Shown here: piece after piece, positions 51,487-64,000 of the stretch | Position numbering within the stretch: position 1 is the first letter of the stretch | Layout of the letters: each line of letters begins with the position of its first letter | Assembly: GCF_964355755.1 (NCBI RefSeq) | Contig: NC_092679.1 | Span: 16,544,932-16,608,931 of the forward strand | Length of the DNA stretch: 64,000 bases | Direction of reading: 5' to 3' | Source of the DNA: Antedon mediterranea | Taxonomy: Eukaryota > Echinodermata > Crinoidea > Comatulida > Antedonidae | The notes under the pieces: model-generated | Database searches by the model: none | Seen by the model: the letters and a program-made list of their open reading frames with translations, nothing else | What the model was told of the DNA's origin: nothing | Translations under genes and position numbers: made by a program

Positions 51487-53319
51487 GCAGAGGCTACTAC
51501 TATTAACAAAATAGAAAAAACATTACAATGAGATTATTGTACAATAAATAAAGGTAGAAATTATTGGTTAATGCTCAATTCAAATCAGGGAATGAGAATA
51601 TTTGGTCTGCAGACCACTTAAATGGGTCCTACCAAGCCCTACTGTACCAAGTCCTAATATACTGTAGTACTGTATTTTACAGTATTCAAGTACAAGTAGT
51701 AGTAGTAAGTATAGGTTGTACTTTGCATTTGTCTGATACAGTAGTTTAATGAATAAATAGCAAAAATGTACAATTAAATTGTTTGTATGAATCCGTTACT
51801 ACTATTATACATACTAATGAAATGAAATATTGCAATTGTGAATCCGGTAGTAATTATGTTGCTTCTCTGTTATAAGATATTTCATACAGTAGAGGAAAAT
51901 AATAATACATGTTTTTCACTATAGTACTGTATTTAAATAATAATACATGTTTTTCACTATAGTACTGTATTTAAATCAAAATTACTGAAAAAATGACATG
52001 TTTTGGGTATCAGTGGCTTTATCTCTATGGAGATACAAAATAAAATAATCAAGGAAGAGAGAAAAAACCAAAAAGTGAACCGAATCATCATTACATGGTT
52101 TCCCGTGTGCTGTGCTAAAGCCAGGACAATATTCAAAGAATTTGATTCTGTGATAAATATATTTAAAATTCATTTTGAATTTGATTAAATGCACAAGAGT
52201 AAAGAAATCTATATTTAGAAGCACAATAGTAAAGTAGATTAGTAATGAGCACTGTATTCTAAGTATTGATTTCAGCCTTATATTAGGAGTTTTCATATCA
52301 TGTAAAATCATCGTGTATTAATGCAATTACATTTGTACGCTTCAAACGATCGTTTTTAGATGACTCTGTTATTGGTGACTCATACAGTAATGCAATCATA
52401 CAGAATTATGTATCGTGTGCTGCTGGATATTAAAGGCTAATTGCTGTTAACTAGTTATTCCAGGTCATGTTTTGTTGTAAAAGGACTCAAAATTATTATT
52501 TTTTATCTAGACTACCAGGGGCGAATCGAGCATTATAGATGTTGGAGGCGGGGGCTAAATATTTCATTAATGGTAAAAACAATTTGTCAGATTGCAGAAA
52601 AATAGTCATTATTTTATTTTAAAAAAAGACATGGCTGTTAAATCTATGTCTTACTACTCTCTTTAGTATAGTTGTACAAAATTTAACTAGAGAGAAATGA
52701 ATAACCAAAATATCAAATAAGCGAATGCAAAAAGTTTAATTTACAGAACTTGGCTGGCCATGCCTAGTCTAAAAACTATTTACTTTTTTTTTTTTCAAAA
52801 TTACAATCCAGAAAACATTAGCTGGATTTGGAAAAGCACCAAAATATGAAGTAGGTTTCAATAATGATGTGTACAGTAATGATATGATACAGTACCTGTC
52901 ATAATGATTGATGATGCATCCTCAATTCAATAACGATATAATTTAATGTTAAGTTTCTAAATGAAATTAAACAGATACTGTACAGTCAAAATATAGTATA
53001 TTGATATTAATTTTAATTATGCACTGAAAAATTTAAAATGCATTTTACCATATTTCATTTTAATTTATTATTTTATTCTGATGGCCATGACCTAAATTTT
53101 GCCAGCAAACGTTTTGCTTCATTCTATTATTTAAATTTGTTTTGTGTGCAAAAAACATTAAAAACAAGTGTGCGGTAGGGTATTTTGTACATTTGCAAGA
53201 ATATAAAAAAAAAGGTAAACATTCAAATCATTCTGAAAAGAGATTACAATTAGAAATTATTGTTTTACACAGAGTCTCATTTAGCTACAGTTATCACTTT
53301 TAATGTATTATCTAGACCC
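51487..53319. other. Gene-poor stretch rich in TACTGTA/TACAGTA words
   Basis: Contains a 38-bp direct duplication at 51900-51975 (ATACATGTTTTTCACTATAG shared) and a CAGGGGCGAATCGAGC transposon-end-like motif at about 52519. No coding sequence supported. Confidence 0.45.
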
Positions 53320-53540
53320 CAACATTTTGATATTGAAAATGTGTGCAGTTGGTCGCTTTCTTGTAGATGCTTATCATATTGTATTGTTTTGTTGGTTTAT
53401 TTCTGTGCTCTGTTCTGGGTTGACCAAATAGTATACCTAGGTGTTTAGCACCTGTTTGGTATTTGGTCCTTGCCTTTTATATTTGTTTTGTCTTCTTTGT
53501 TTTGTATATGGCAGAAAATTGAATAAATAAAATAAAATAA
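53320..53540 (+). mobile_element. Non-LTR retrotransposon 3' tail, second copy
   Basis: Matches 25950-26152 over about 200 bp (GCAGTTGGTCGCTTTCTTGT, GTGCTCTGTTCTGGGTTGAC, TATGGCAGAAAATTGAATAA) and ends in AATAAAATAAA. Confidence 0.6.
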
Positions 53541-56077
53541 ATTATTTAATTGCATCTACAGTAACAGTAATAAAATTCACACAATAACCCATGACACCTA
53601 CCTTCTGTCAAGGGAAGTGTCAATTATTCGATTACCGTAGGTATACTGTACAATTCAAGTACAGTGCTTGTGTCAAGATACAAGTATCATTATTGTGCAA
53701 GACAAGGATGTACTGTAGGCCAGGGATGGCGGTTAGTTAGGATCTATGGGTGGGAAAGAAATAAAACAATACTTAATACAGGTACCCAGAGTTTTCTTGG
53801 TAGTTTTTGCATTAAATTTAAGCTTGGTGGAAGGCTGCTTAGCACAATTACTGTTCTGTATGCTATTAGTTTCTTGGAAAATGTGTTATCTCTAGGGGTA
53901 CAGTGTATAGTTAGATGGGTATTTAATGTGATTTTAGTGTGGGTTCAGTTAGACCAACGCTAATAATGGTTGATGGGGGTCATTAGAGCACCTACTGGTA
54001 AACCATATTAAAGGCCTACAGTACAATACAATGTGATTATTAAATGTCTGTATTTTTACTGTAATTAATGCTGCTGAATTATGTCCTTAACTTTTATATA
54101 CAATTGGGAATAAATGTGTGAGGTAATAAAAAAACTGGTTGGTAATTACTGTACATACTGTAACTTAGTCTAGATTTTACCAAGACAGAGTTTTGACTTA
54201 ATATTAGTTTAAAAATATTTTTGCACATATGGCGTTTCATACGTATACTACTTGAGCTCGTACAGACAAAATCGAAACGCTGACTGGTGGACTAACATAA
54301 AAAAGACAATAAATACAGACTTGGACAAGTATTACTGTAAAAATATCATTAATTATTACATTTAAGTATGTTATTGTTAGGTTATACTGTAGTAAAGATG
54401 GTGACCTTTATATAATTGTAGGAGAGCCAACAAAAATCATGTGCAGACTGATATTATGAGTTTATGGAGTATGATATAATTTGTCAATATTATAATTAGT
54501 GTATAAAAAATATTGCTGATCGTTGTTATGCCAACACTTAACAATTCTCAGAGGATTACGATAAATGTATTAAGTGCATTCAGTTATTTCACATCATATA
54601 ATATTTATTAAATGGGAATATTTATTATGAATATACGAATATGTGCATACAGCTAACTAATTAACATATTGTTTCTGTAGAATTTCCACATTGTCTATTA
54701 TTGTATTGTAAACCTAGAATCATCTAATCTAAAGACCAATACATCCGCCCACGCGAGTTATGTGTGGAAATTGACATTATAATATTTGCTGATATTTAAA
54801 ATTAAAACGTAATTATAATCTGTGTAGCAGTATTGGTGAAAGAATTAGTGCATTACAGTATAACTATATAAAACAACATTATACTATTTTAAACACTTTT
54901 TTGCTGTCATGTCAATGTTTTATACAAGGGCAATTCTATGGTAACTAATTGACATTCTGACACAAATGTAGAGTAAAGCCTAAATTGTATTTTTTGTTGT
55001 ACCAAAGAATGTAGCCACACTGTACATACTCTAACTCCTCTATCCAATTAAACCATTTAAAGGAGGGTACTGTACTATAGCTCCGGGTATAAAATTTCTC
55101 CTGTTTATTATAAAATATAAATGTTGGCAACAGATTAGAATAATCCCTACATATTTTCCGTAAGCAGTAAAGAGAAGGAACATCATGACATAAAACAATG
55201 GTGCTGCAGGACTTCTTATCTTAAAGCATTACAGTATATTAAAAATTGACTTTACTAAAAATACTTAACTGTTATTTAATTACGGGAAATATCTCACAAG
55301 AATAATTGGTGAATAAGGCCACAGTCCTGTACTTATTGAAACTTCTTTCATTTGTGTAGTAATCTCATTAATCAGAAATACTGTATTCCACCAATTTCAG
55401 TTAATATTGCACTACAATGTTTTGCTAAATCAACACCTCATATTTACACTACATGTCATTTGTTTGTTGTTCCTGCCTATGTATTGTATGTAGTTTATTC
55501 CAAAACTTATGGCTTCCTACCAAGAAAAACACACATCAATTGTATTGAGAAATTGAATACTCTTCTGTACTGTTAGTATTTGAATACCAATACATTTCTA
55601 TGTGAATACACTCTCAGATAACACTTTACATTACTGCACTATTCACAAAATTCTTCAATAGTATTTAATCTATTGTTTAACATCCTTTTTAGAAAATCTG
55701 TTATCATTATGTCTATACAAATATTAAATTCAGACTATTGACAAATTAGTATAATACAGTAGTGTGGGGTTTGTGTAATCTACCATTTTGTATTTTTAAA
55801 GGAAGTAAATTGTTGATAAGTTAGATCTTTTCCATGGTATAAAATAAAAATATTTTTATAAAGTATAGTTAAATTCTGTGTACTGTACGTTATGATTCCT
55901 GTCTTCATAGTTTTTAAGAGGTTTATTTTTATTCGACCACTATATTATTAATAATGATAAAATAATAAGGATACGACATTTATATAGCGCTATTTCGTTA
56001 AGATCAGAGCGCTTTGAATGGATCTAGACTCTGAGCAGGAAATAGGGTAACAACCCATTAATGACAACAAAAATAAC
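53541..56077. other. Gene-poor stretch upstream of BTBD7
   Basis: AT-rich with many TACTGTAC/GTACAGTA words. A SINE-like tail in reverse orientation (ATTTATATAGCGC ... AGCGCTTTG) lies at 55978-56036. No coding exon recognised. Confidence 0.45.
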
Positions 56078-56395
56078 AAACAATATTTAACACCTAAGCT
56101 TTTTATTTTAGGTACAGTACTACTCTCGATACATAATAATAAAATCTAGAGGGTATAGTATTTAATAGGGTATAATATTATTATAAAATTGACCTCCTGT
56201 ACTGTATGTACAGTATGGGAAATGTTTTTCAACATTAAACAATATTTAACACCCAAGCTTTTTATTTTAGGTACAGTACTTCTCTTGATACATTTTTCCA
56301 TTTTATAAAAATAAAATCTAGAGGGTATAGTATTTTACAGTGTACAGTTGTTTTTATAAAATTGACCTACTGTACAGTATGGGAAATGTTTTTTA
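56078..56395. repeat. ~159-bp tandem duplication (two copies)
   Basis: AAACAATATTTAACACC..AAGCTTTTTATTTTAGGTACAGTACT and AAATCTAGAGGGTATAGTAT recur after ~159 bp (second copy from 56237), with scattered differences. It lies just upstream of the BTBD7 5' exons. Confidence 0.85.
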
Positions 56396-56790
56396 ACAAT
56401 GAGCTGTTTGGATGGGTCAGGGATGAGTCAATAACATCTACCAGGTGAGCTCAATTCTACTTCATAAATTTATATGAGTCATCCGGCTCTGTTAAATTCA
56501 ATCTTTATAATTTTGTCTTCTAGGACGCAGAACAATCAGTGACATTAAGGGAAATCATCAACACATGCTGAACCACTGTTGCTTAGCGGATTGATATAAA
56601 AGATGTCTTGAAACAAAACCAAGAAAAAAAATCTGTTGATTGCGCACCAGTTGTTGTTTTGAATCTTGATTGATTGTAGCAAGTGTGTTCTGTACTATTG
56701 TGAAAAACACACTTGAATTTTATTGAAAATTATTACCATTATGTAAGAACGTATTTTGTAAAAGTTTGAAGTATACTCCAAAGCGTTGTT

Positions 56791-59700
56791 ATGGGGAACA
56801 ATGCTACATCGATACCTGGACAAGGTCGAGATAGGTCCAAGCATCGAACAGTAAACTTTGACATGGACCGTGAACATAGTGCCACTCTATTCCCACGAGA
56901 TTCGTCTGTTCGTGGCGATGAGGTCCTTGAACCGAGGCATGCCACAATGCCCGTGAAAGTAGAGAAGGAAAAGAAGAAGAAAACAAGTTTAGCAACGATA
57001 AAGAAAAAGCTAGTGGGTAAAAAGAGACACACAAAGTCACTTGATTATGCTCGTGCAGTCAAAGACATGCTGTCGTCGTGGAATATACGTGATGTTAAAG
57101 CGCTAGTTGATGAATATGAATCCCTAGCAATTTTAAAACAAATGTCAATTCAAACGACATTGGCTCGACCGAAAACGCTTTCCTTAAGCCAGAATTTAAG
57201 CCATCTTTACGCGTGTCAGCATTGTGCTGACGTAGACTTGATTTTTCTGGGAACCGTGTTCCCGGCACACCGAGCGATTCTTTCTGTACGGTGTCGGTAT
57301 TTTCGCGAAGTTTTAGCAAAATTTCCCGGCTACTGCAACAGTATTCCAATCAATCAGTTGCCAGGCGTGGACGTTACCATGTTTTCGGTGTTGTTGAAAT
57401 ATTTGTACACCGGAGAAATTGACACTCACGACCCACGATTAGAAAGCCTTGATGTGTTGATACAATTAGGAGATAAATTTGGTACACCAAATATTTTAGA
57501 ACAAGATTTTAAATACTTATTAGATACGGGTGAATTTGCAGATGCTATTGTAGTATTTGCGTCGGATTCACAATCAAAACAAAGTGAACAAATGCCAGTA
57601 AGTGCCAGCAGATCCAGCAGAAACACATTCCTCTGTCACAAAGCCATCTTGTCCGCAAGGTCGCCATTCTTCCGCAACCTCTTGCAAAGGAAGCACAGAG
57701 AATCGGAAGAGAGGAGAGAAAACGAAATGCCAAAAAGGACCAAAATTGTACTGGACGCTAATGTAATTCCTAAAAAGTATGCCCATGTGTTATTAAACGC
57801 AATTTATTTAGACACTTTGGATTTGTCGTTGATTAAAGACGATGGGCTTGAGAGCAGTTTAGGTGAAGCTCAAGCTATGGTTCTTGGTAGAAAACCAGTT
57901 TCGCGGATTGATCAAGCTATGGAGTGCTATCAGATAGCGCAGTTTCTTGATATGACATCCATGGCACAAGGTAGGTCAGAAACAGAATCTCAGCTTCTTT
58001 TCAAAGCTGAAATCAAGGTCCATCCTTGTATAATTTATAATATAAAGAAATCCAATATGCTGAAAATAACTCTACTTGAATGTGATGTGGAGAATGTGAT
58101 CGAAAAACGCTCTATTGAGTTTTCACAAGGAAGTTGGTAAAAAAAAACACACCTAGGCTATTAAAAGTTGCCCCATCTCAAACGGTGCAAGTTTTAGTCA
58201 AGTTGTTTAGGAGGAGTTCAAGTAACAAATTTTGAGTTGCTACAGTAGTGATTTTAGATTTCTGTTAAATTACAATAATGCCTGTAAAAGGGGTAAATAT
58301 CTCATTAACTGCAGTGTAAATTGGTTAATATTTAATGCTGTGTTTACAATAAACCGATCATTTGAACTATAAATTACCTACATTTTAGGGAAAGTATTAT
58401 TGCACTGACGGACAGTACAATATCTTCCTGTTTCCATATGAAATTAAGCAAGCATTAACAATTTATTGTAGAAAAACAGCTTGCTTCATTAACCAGTAAT
58501 AAGTTCACTAGTAGCACATCCGTGTACTGTACATTAATGGAATTACTTTTCTGATTATGAATTTGTTATTGCTATTTTTAAAATGCAAAAGCTAGAAATG
58601 ATATTAAAATATTGTGCAGTGATTAGAACTGCTTCTTGGAAAAATGATTCCTCTCAAGAATTAGAATAATAAAATTTGTATCAAAAACATTTCTCTCTGA
58701 AATTATTAATTTCTAAATTCATATTCGTAGTTCACCATTGTTTCAACAACGTACAAATATTCAGAATTAACATTGTAGAATAAGCATTTAGCCATTTTCC
58801 CGTTCTTACAATAATAAATGCATACTACATACTGTACATACTAAAGGTTATTTATTAAATAAAGTAACAACTATATTTCACTCTCTACAGTAGATTTTAT
58901 TTGAAACTGAAATTTGTTTGTGACAATCTTTTTAAATGGTCCCTTTGCCAAAAAGGGAAAAAGTCAGATTATAAATTATTCAAGTATATTTCCTTCTTAC
59001 TGGGAAAAAATGTTTTAGAAAACATCATTGAATTGTAGTAAAAATAGCCACGAAGAAGGATTTAGTGTTTTCCAAAAGCTTGGCACTGCTTTCTGGCTGT
59101 TTTATACCCAACTGTTTTTTTTAAAACTTTATTTGTATCTTCATTGAGATCCTGCCAGTGATTTCATTCATTCATATTTTCATTTATTTATTCGACATCA
59201 TCATGTCCTGGCACCCCAAAAGCAACAGAGTCCATCATCATGTCCTGGCACCCCAAAAGCAACAGAGTCCATCATCATGTCCTGGCACCCCAAAAGCAAC
59301 AGAGTCACCATAACATGAAATGCCTGGGGCCACAGAAGAACTTATAAAATTAAAAATCAAAATAGTTCAAAATACATTTAGCATTTTTTTTCAGTAATTT
59401 ACCTTTGGATTAACACATTTTTTGTATATGTTATCTGTCTTCTATAGCCTGTGAAGATGTAATAGCAGAGAGTATCAGCACTGAAAACATAATTACTATT
59501 TTGAGTTGGAGCTGTCAACCTCACGGTTCAAGCTGGGTGCATAGACAAGCCATGCATTACATGAAAGAAGAGTTTCTGTCAATTATGAATTCTTCCACAT
59601 TGTGTGACATCACAAAGGGTGATTTGCTAGCTGCCCTTAAATCAGACTTTTTGCAGGTGATTGGTGTTATTCAAATTTTCATTTCGTCTCTTAAACTCCG

Positions 59701-60756
59701 TGTACACTATAACAAATGTGATGTGCCCATATGATGATGATGTCATATCACTACCATTTTTGGGCATATCACTACCAAATTTGGGCACATCACAATTTTT
59801 TTCAAACTAGTTTGATAGTGTAGACAGAGCTTAATAAGATTATGTCATGTATAATGATTCAAAATGTTGTCTTGGTGCAGAAAATATACCCTATTGCTGA
59901 TATATCTTCAGCCATTAGGCTTTGGTTGTCAGAGGTCTAAACTCACTTCATCTAGTAGTTCAGATTTAAGACAAGTCCCATATATGGACTTGATGATGTT
60001 ATATCACTACCATATTTTGGCACATCACACTTTTTTGTCAAACTAGTTTGACCATATATTGTATTGTTGGTTGTCGTCTGCTCCTCTAGAATTAACTAAA
60101 ACTGTGTGAGAAAGCTAGTGAGGAAGCATGTCCCAATGGCACTAATGGCACTGTATGTGCACAATGATAACATAACGTAACCAGTTCCTAAGTTGTTTCA
60201 AATTGAAAGCTCCCTACAGTAGCCCAATAATACAATTTAATTTATTATATTTTCTAGGCAAGCGAACTTGAAGTATTAAAAGCGGTGGTCAAATGGGGGG
60301 AACAGCAACTTGTCAAGAAAATGGAAGAACGAGGTAAATAATCAAATTAATTAAAAGCTAATAATACAGACAGGCCTTCTAAATATAAAAAATCTATTAG
60401 TACTAGATCTCAATACATGGAAGTTAAAATCCTAGCTTTGTCTTTGTACCAGTATTATGGTCAAAACAGGGCCACTTCCTCAATACCTTATTCAGACATG
60501 TAAAACAATTAAGATTGAAATGCGACACCCAATTGCACCTATTTATAATGCAAAACCTTATGTAAAAGTTATAGGATAAGTAGTCTAATAGAAGACCTTA
60601 CTGAATATGAAAGTTAAATGATAACTATTCTATATTACTTTTATTGAATGTTGCAATGAAATTCTATAGTAATCGATCACATGGAATTGCTGTGCACTGA
60701 TTGGCCGAGTTCACTGACACTAAAATTGTCATTCATGTACAAATGGTTCCTTCCGG

Positions 60757-60810
<54 letters not shown>

Positions 60811-63800
60811 CATACTGTAAATTATAGAAACAGTGCTCAGCTACCCTACATTTTTTTATTTTCCATTTTAATTTTCGCATTCAATTTTTTACCAGTAAGG
60901 TATTATTAATGCATTGTCATAAATGTGAAATATGTGAAAAAAAAATTGCTTTTCTTGATAACTTTACAATAGAAAATCTTTTTTTGATATATCTACTTGT
61001 ATTTTTTTATTTTCAGAACCTAATGTAGTCAGCAACACGCAGCACAGCCTAAGTCGTAAAGGTATTAAACGGCGTGACTTGGACAACATGGAACTACGAG
61101 AGATTCTCAGTGACATCATACCATATGTACGAGTACAGCACATCATTCCACGTAATCATGACATTCTGAACAGCGCCATCAAGCGTGGACTAATCCCAAT
61201 GTTACCGTCCCACATGGTTGATGGGGAAGAACCATTGTCTGTGAATTACTGGGTGAAAGGCAAATCAAGAAGACGGTATCCAAGGCCTAGGCTTTTCAGC
61301 CCTTATATGGAAGAAGCAAAGGTAAATGTCAATGAGGAAATAACCTGTGACTTGTAGCCTACTGGGCTGAATTGCCCACACGTATGGACGACACATATCA
61401 CAACTTTCTTCTTCCCTAAGGATCCCTTCGTGTCGAGTGCTGCCACCAAACGGTGCTTATTCGTCTGTCCACAAAAACGGGCTGAATAGATTAGTATACC
61501 CGGGTAACTCCCTACTCTTCTGAAAGATGTACTCGTGCAAACGAACCAGATGTGTACACTGAACCTCCAGTTTTAAGTCCTTATCTGAGAAGACTTGTTC
61601 TACCACCAGAACAATGGTCGAGAAGTGTCTTAAACCTGTGCCGATTTTGTAGCTATGGTTTGCCGTGCCCCTGCCTTAACCGATACTCAACTGGGCAAAA
61701 TAAAGCTGGTTTTCCACTATTGAAAGTGAATCGCAAGTGTTCATTAATTCGCATGCACATTTTCACTTTTGTGACATGGAAAAATGTTTGTGAGAATATA
61801 TTTATGATTTATTTATATACCTGAGCTTGTATAGACATTGTATTAGGCAGTTCATCTACCTAATCTGAATGATTTTCTATTTTAGACAATGCTAGAAGAG
61901 CAAATGGCAGCAGAGATGGAGCTGGTACGTTTACGCATGATACGCATGTCGCACGTACCGGATACGCTCTATATGTTGGATGATACAAAGTACTCTCCAA
62001 ACCAGCGAGGGCAGTGTGCATCATACCCACCATCAGTTGTTACAAATAACTTACCAGGTATGACATCATAATGAGAGTGTGTCAAGAAAAAAATAGATGT
62101 TTTTATTTCTGTGCCGCCCTCTATCTGTGTAAACTATTGTTTTTGCCACATAAGCTTAGAGGTGACTGAACGACAAATTGACTTTCAAGCAATTCATTTT
62201 TTTACAATTGAAATATATCCCATGATGCCTACTACATCCTTGTTTGTCAAATATTCTGCCGTACTTGTATTACATTAGGGATTACTAACCTCCGGATGGT
62301 ATTCGCAAATTGCGGATATATCATGATTTTAACTTCCATTTGTCAGATGGTCAAAGGTTAATCTAGAACATTGACATTCTTTGTTAATGCTGTAGAAATG
62401 TTCTGCTTTGACCTTGCTGCTGTTTATATGAAGTCTGATATACATTGTAGTTTAATGTTTATTCTTGATAACTGTTCTAGATCCTGATAAATATCTGAAA
62501 ATATCAATGATGATTAATATCAGGTCTGAGAATTAACACTTGTCTGGCTGAGTGTTAGCCCAGCTGATAAATCTTTAATTAGGCGGCTTCTGTCTAGGAC
62601 TGTGACAAATCGTTAATTATTAGACCGGTCTTCTACCAGGATTTGAAACAGCTAGGGATTTATTTGAAAAATAATTTAGGCATTATGATAATAAAATCTT
62701 TTTTTTTCAATTTTACCATTTATGGAATATTTGGTAATGATCTAGTCACATGAAGTTAAGCATACACTTTACATGCATAATATATCTTAAAACAAATTTA
62801 AACACAGTGTTTAATATAAGGGACAGTACACTATGTAGCATAACTTTCAACTATTAAATAGATATTCTACCATAACTTGATGATGAAATTATGCTTCTTA
62901 CGCGTTTCAAACCTGTGACAGGGCTTTTATACAATACAACACTTAATTTTTAGATTTCTATACATGGGTTTATAAGGTTTGCTTAATAATGGGGATATAA
63001 AATTGTGACAATACTGCTACATCTAAATCTGTCCAAAATATGTGCTGAAATTTATATCCTACAGTAAATACATGAAAAAATAGTGATAATATGATGTGGT
63101 GGAGATACATGTCATTGTATAAATTGCTTTTCCAAAATGATCTAGTAATTTGGTAAATGGTTGTGATTGTGTTTGGTAGTACATCAGCCGTACCCACATT
63201 TGACCATTCCAGGGTTGGATGTTGAATCATTTAGATTGGGGTCATGGCCTAAAACTTATGCAGACAGGGTCTTACAGTAGAGCTTGTGGGTTAAGTAAAC
63301 AATCTTTTACTCACTAATGTAGACCGTAACCTTTACACATAATACGATTTGGTTGTTTAAACAAACTATTGGATTCATTCAAATTGATTTTTAGTTTGAC
63401 ATGTAGGATAAATATAGATTGTATTTATTTGTTCTTTTATAGTGTGTTCGCATTCAGTAGTTTTGTATTACTTTATTGTCCCCCAAAAACATGAAAATGA
63501 AAATTAATAAAATCAGATTTTGTATTGGCCATTTTGTAAGTTTAATAAAGTTAATATCTTCTGCAGAAAAAAAAATGGAATAAAATAATATTTTCACAAA
63601 AAATTGTTAACTTCCACAAAAAAAACAAAAAACTGTTTTTTATGTTTATCCAAAGAAAGCGGTCTTTAATTGGCGGCATCTTTGATGGAAGAAAACCTAC
63701 ATTTACAAATAAACTTGTATTTTTCAGTACCTGATAACTCGACGGTAACAGCAATGTTACAACGTGAAAAAGAGCTGAGAAGATGCAACCTTACGCAGCG

Positions 63801-64000
63801 AGCATTTGCTCTTGCGCATACTGATAGTGCAGCCGTTTCACGTGAGATTCGGACAAGGGTAGTCCGTGAATTTGGCCTGCCCGACGAGTCGGTTGAAATA
63901 TTTCAAAGTATACCAGAACACTATGGCGAGGATTGTGGACGTGACGACGAAGAAGAAATGTTCGGACGAGTGTGGGATGTTCAACATGGCTCACAAGATG
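56791..64000 (+). CDS. BTBD7: BTBD7, BTB/POZ domain protein; first six coding exons (runs off window)
   Basis: Regulator of epithelial branching and cell adhesion in vertebrates. Exons: 56791-57970, 59448-59656, 60258-60333, 61017-61321, 61886-62057, 63728 to the window end; phases agree and 738 residues are present. MGNNATS is a plausible N-myristoylation start. A Lys-rich stretch (residues 58-84) precedes the first BTB (~145-245: CADVDLIFLGTVFPAHRAIL, LLKYLYTGEID) and second BTB (~250-345: FLCHKAILSARSPFFRNLLQ, VIPKKYAHVLLNAIYLD). A BACK-like region follows (WVHRQAMHYMKEEF, VKWGEQQLVKKM), then RRDLDNMELREILSDIIPYV, RPRLFSPYMEEAK and RMSHVPDTLYMLDD, all familiar from vertebrate BTBD7. A 5' UTR exon probably ends at 56444 (CAG|GTGAGC) with an 80-bp intron to 56524. 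The C-terminal half lies beyond 64000. Confidence 0.95.
59197..59307. repeat. 37-bp tandem repeat, three copies
   Basis: ATCATCATGTCCTGGCACCC then CAAAAGCAACAGAGTCC, three near-perfect copies in BTBD7 intron 1. Confidence 0.95.
59688..59835. mobile_element. MITE family 1 copy
   Basis: Left TTAAACTCCGTGTACACTAT, right TTGATAGTGTAGACAGAGCT then TAA; TTAA on both sides. BTBD7 intron 2. Confidence 0.85.
59965..60055. mobile_element. MITE family 1 fragment
   Basis: CCATATATGGACTTGATGAT, ATATCACTACCATATTTTGG, TTTTTGTCAAACTAGTTTGA; both inverted ends are lost. It lies 130 bp after the previous copy, in the same orientation. Confidence 0.7.
60759..60803. repeat. (TA)n microsatellite
   Basis: About 22 perfect AT units in BTBD7 intron 3. 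Confidence 0.98.
61470..61705 (-). mobile_element. SINE, reverse copy of the 24563-24842 family
   Basis: Reverse-strand phrases: CGGTTAAGGCAGGGGCACGG, TTCTGGTGGTAGAACAAGTC, TTCTCAGATAAGGACTTAAA, AGAGTAGGGAGTTACCCGGG. The B-box side of the head is diverged. BTBD7 intron 4. Confidence 0.75.
63474..63670. mobile_element. MITE family 2 fragment
   Basis: TATTGTCCCCCAAAAACATG at 63474 matches the reverse complement of the right part of 39459-39817 (CATGTTTTTGGGGGACAATA). The other end is not found. BTBD7 intron 5. Confidence 0.55.

Overview
This is a 64-kb piece of an animal nuclear genome. It is AT-rich, with multi-exon genes using GT-AG introns and dense short interspersed repeats. Gene content (mitochondrial cardiolipin synthase, complex I assembly factor, GPI-GalNAc transferase, BTBD7) indicates a metazoan. 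A 5S-rRNA-derived SINE head that reads most like echinoderm 5S RNA, Deu-type SINE cores, tracts of AGGCCTAG, and an invertebrate-style BHMT suggest a deuterostome invertebrate, probably an echinoderm. The phylum is an inference; no database search was possible.

Layout: (1) 0-5.3 kb: SINE and hAT-like MITE, then the last coding exon of a TMEM26-like membrane protein that ends in sixteen 35-residue tandem repeats, followed at once by a 42-bp minisatellite. (2) 6.0-11.9 kb: CRLS1 (minus) and GNPNAT1 (plus), head to head with about 400 bp between their start codons. (3) 14.4-15.8 kb: NDUFAF1 (minus). (4) 16.9-25.8 kb: a repeat-rich block bounded by two inverted CAGGGGCGGA-type ends. It holds a Penelope-like GIY-YIG remnant, a serine-rich protein kinase gene with a CTAGGCCTAG-filled intron and an in-frame stop, a degenerate tandem array of about ten ~170-bp units, and a tRNA-headed SINE. 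(5) 26.3-32.0 kb: a BHMT-like gene (minus, 7 coding exons). (6) 33.4-34.7 kb: PGAP4 with a single coding exon (minus). (7) 35.7-49.6 kb: CEBPZ/NOC1 (plus, 24 coding exons resolved to the base), whose introns carry many MITEs and SINEs. (8) 50-56.5 kb: gene-poor, repeat-rich. (9) 56.5-64 kb: the first six coding exons of BTBD7 (plus), which runs off the end.

The genes are unrelated housekeeping and developmental genes, not an operon: cardiolipin synthesis and complex I assembly (mitochondrion), UDP-GlcNAc synthesis, homocysteine remethylation, GPI-anchor maturation, ribosome biogenesis and epithelial branching. The most unusual items are the TMEM26-like repeat tail, the HND kinase with its split reading frame and flanking array, and a 5S+tRNA composite SINE whose tRNA-like part is joined to a Deu core elsewhere in the window. 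Exon boundaries were read by hand from splice sites and checked for phase.
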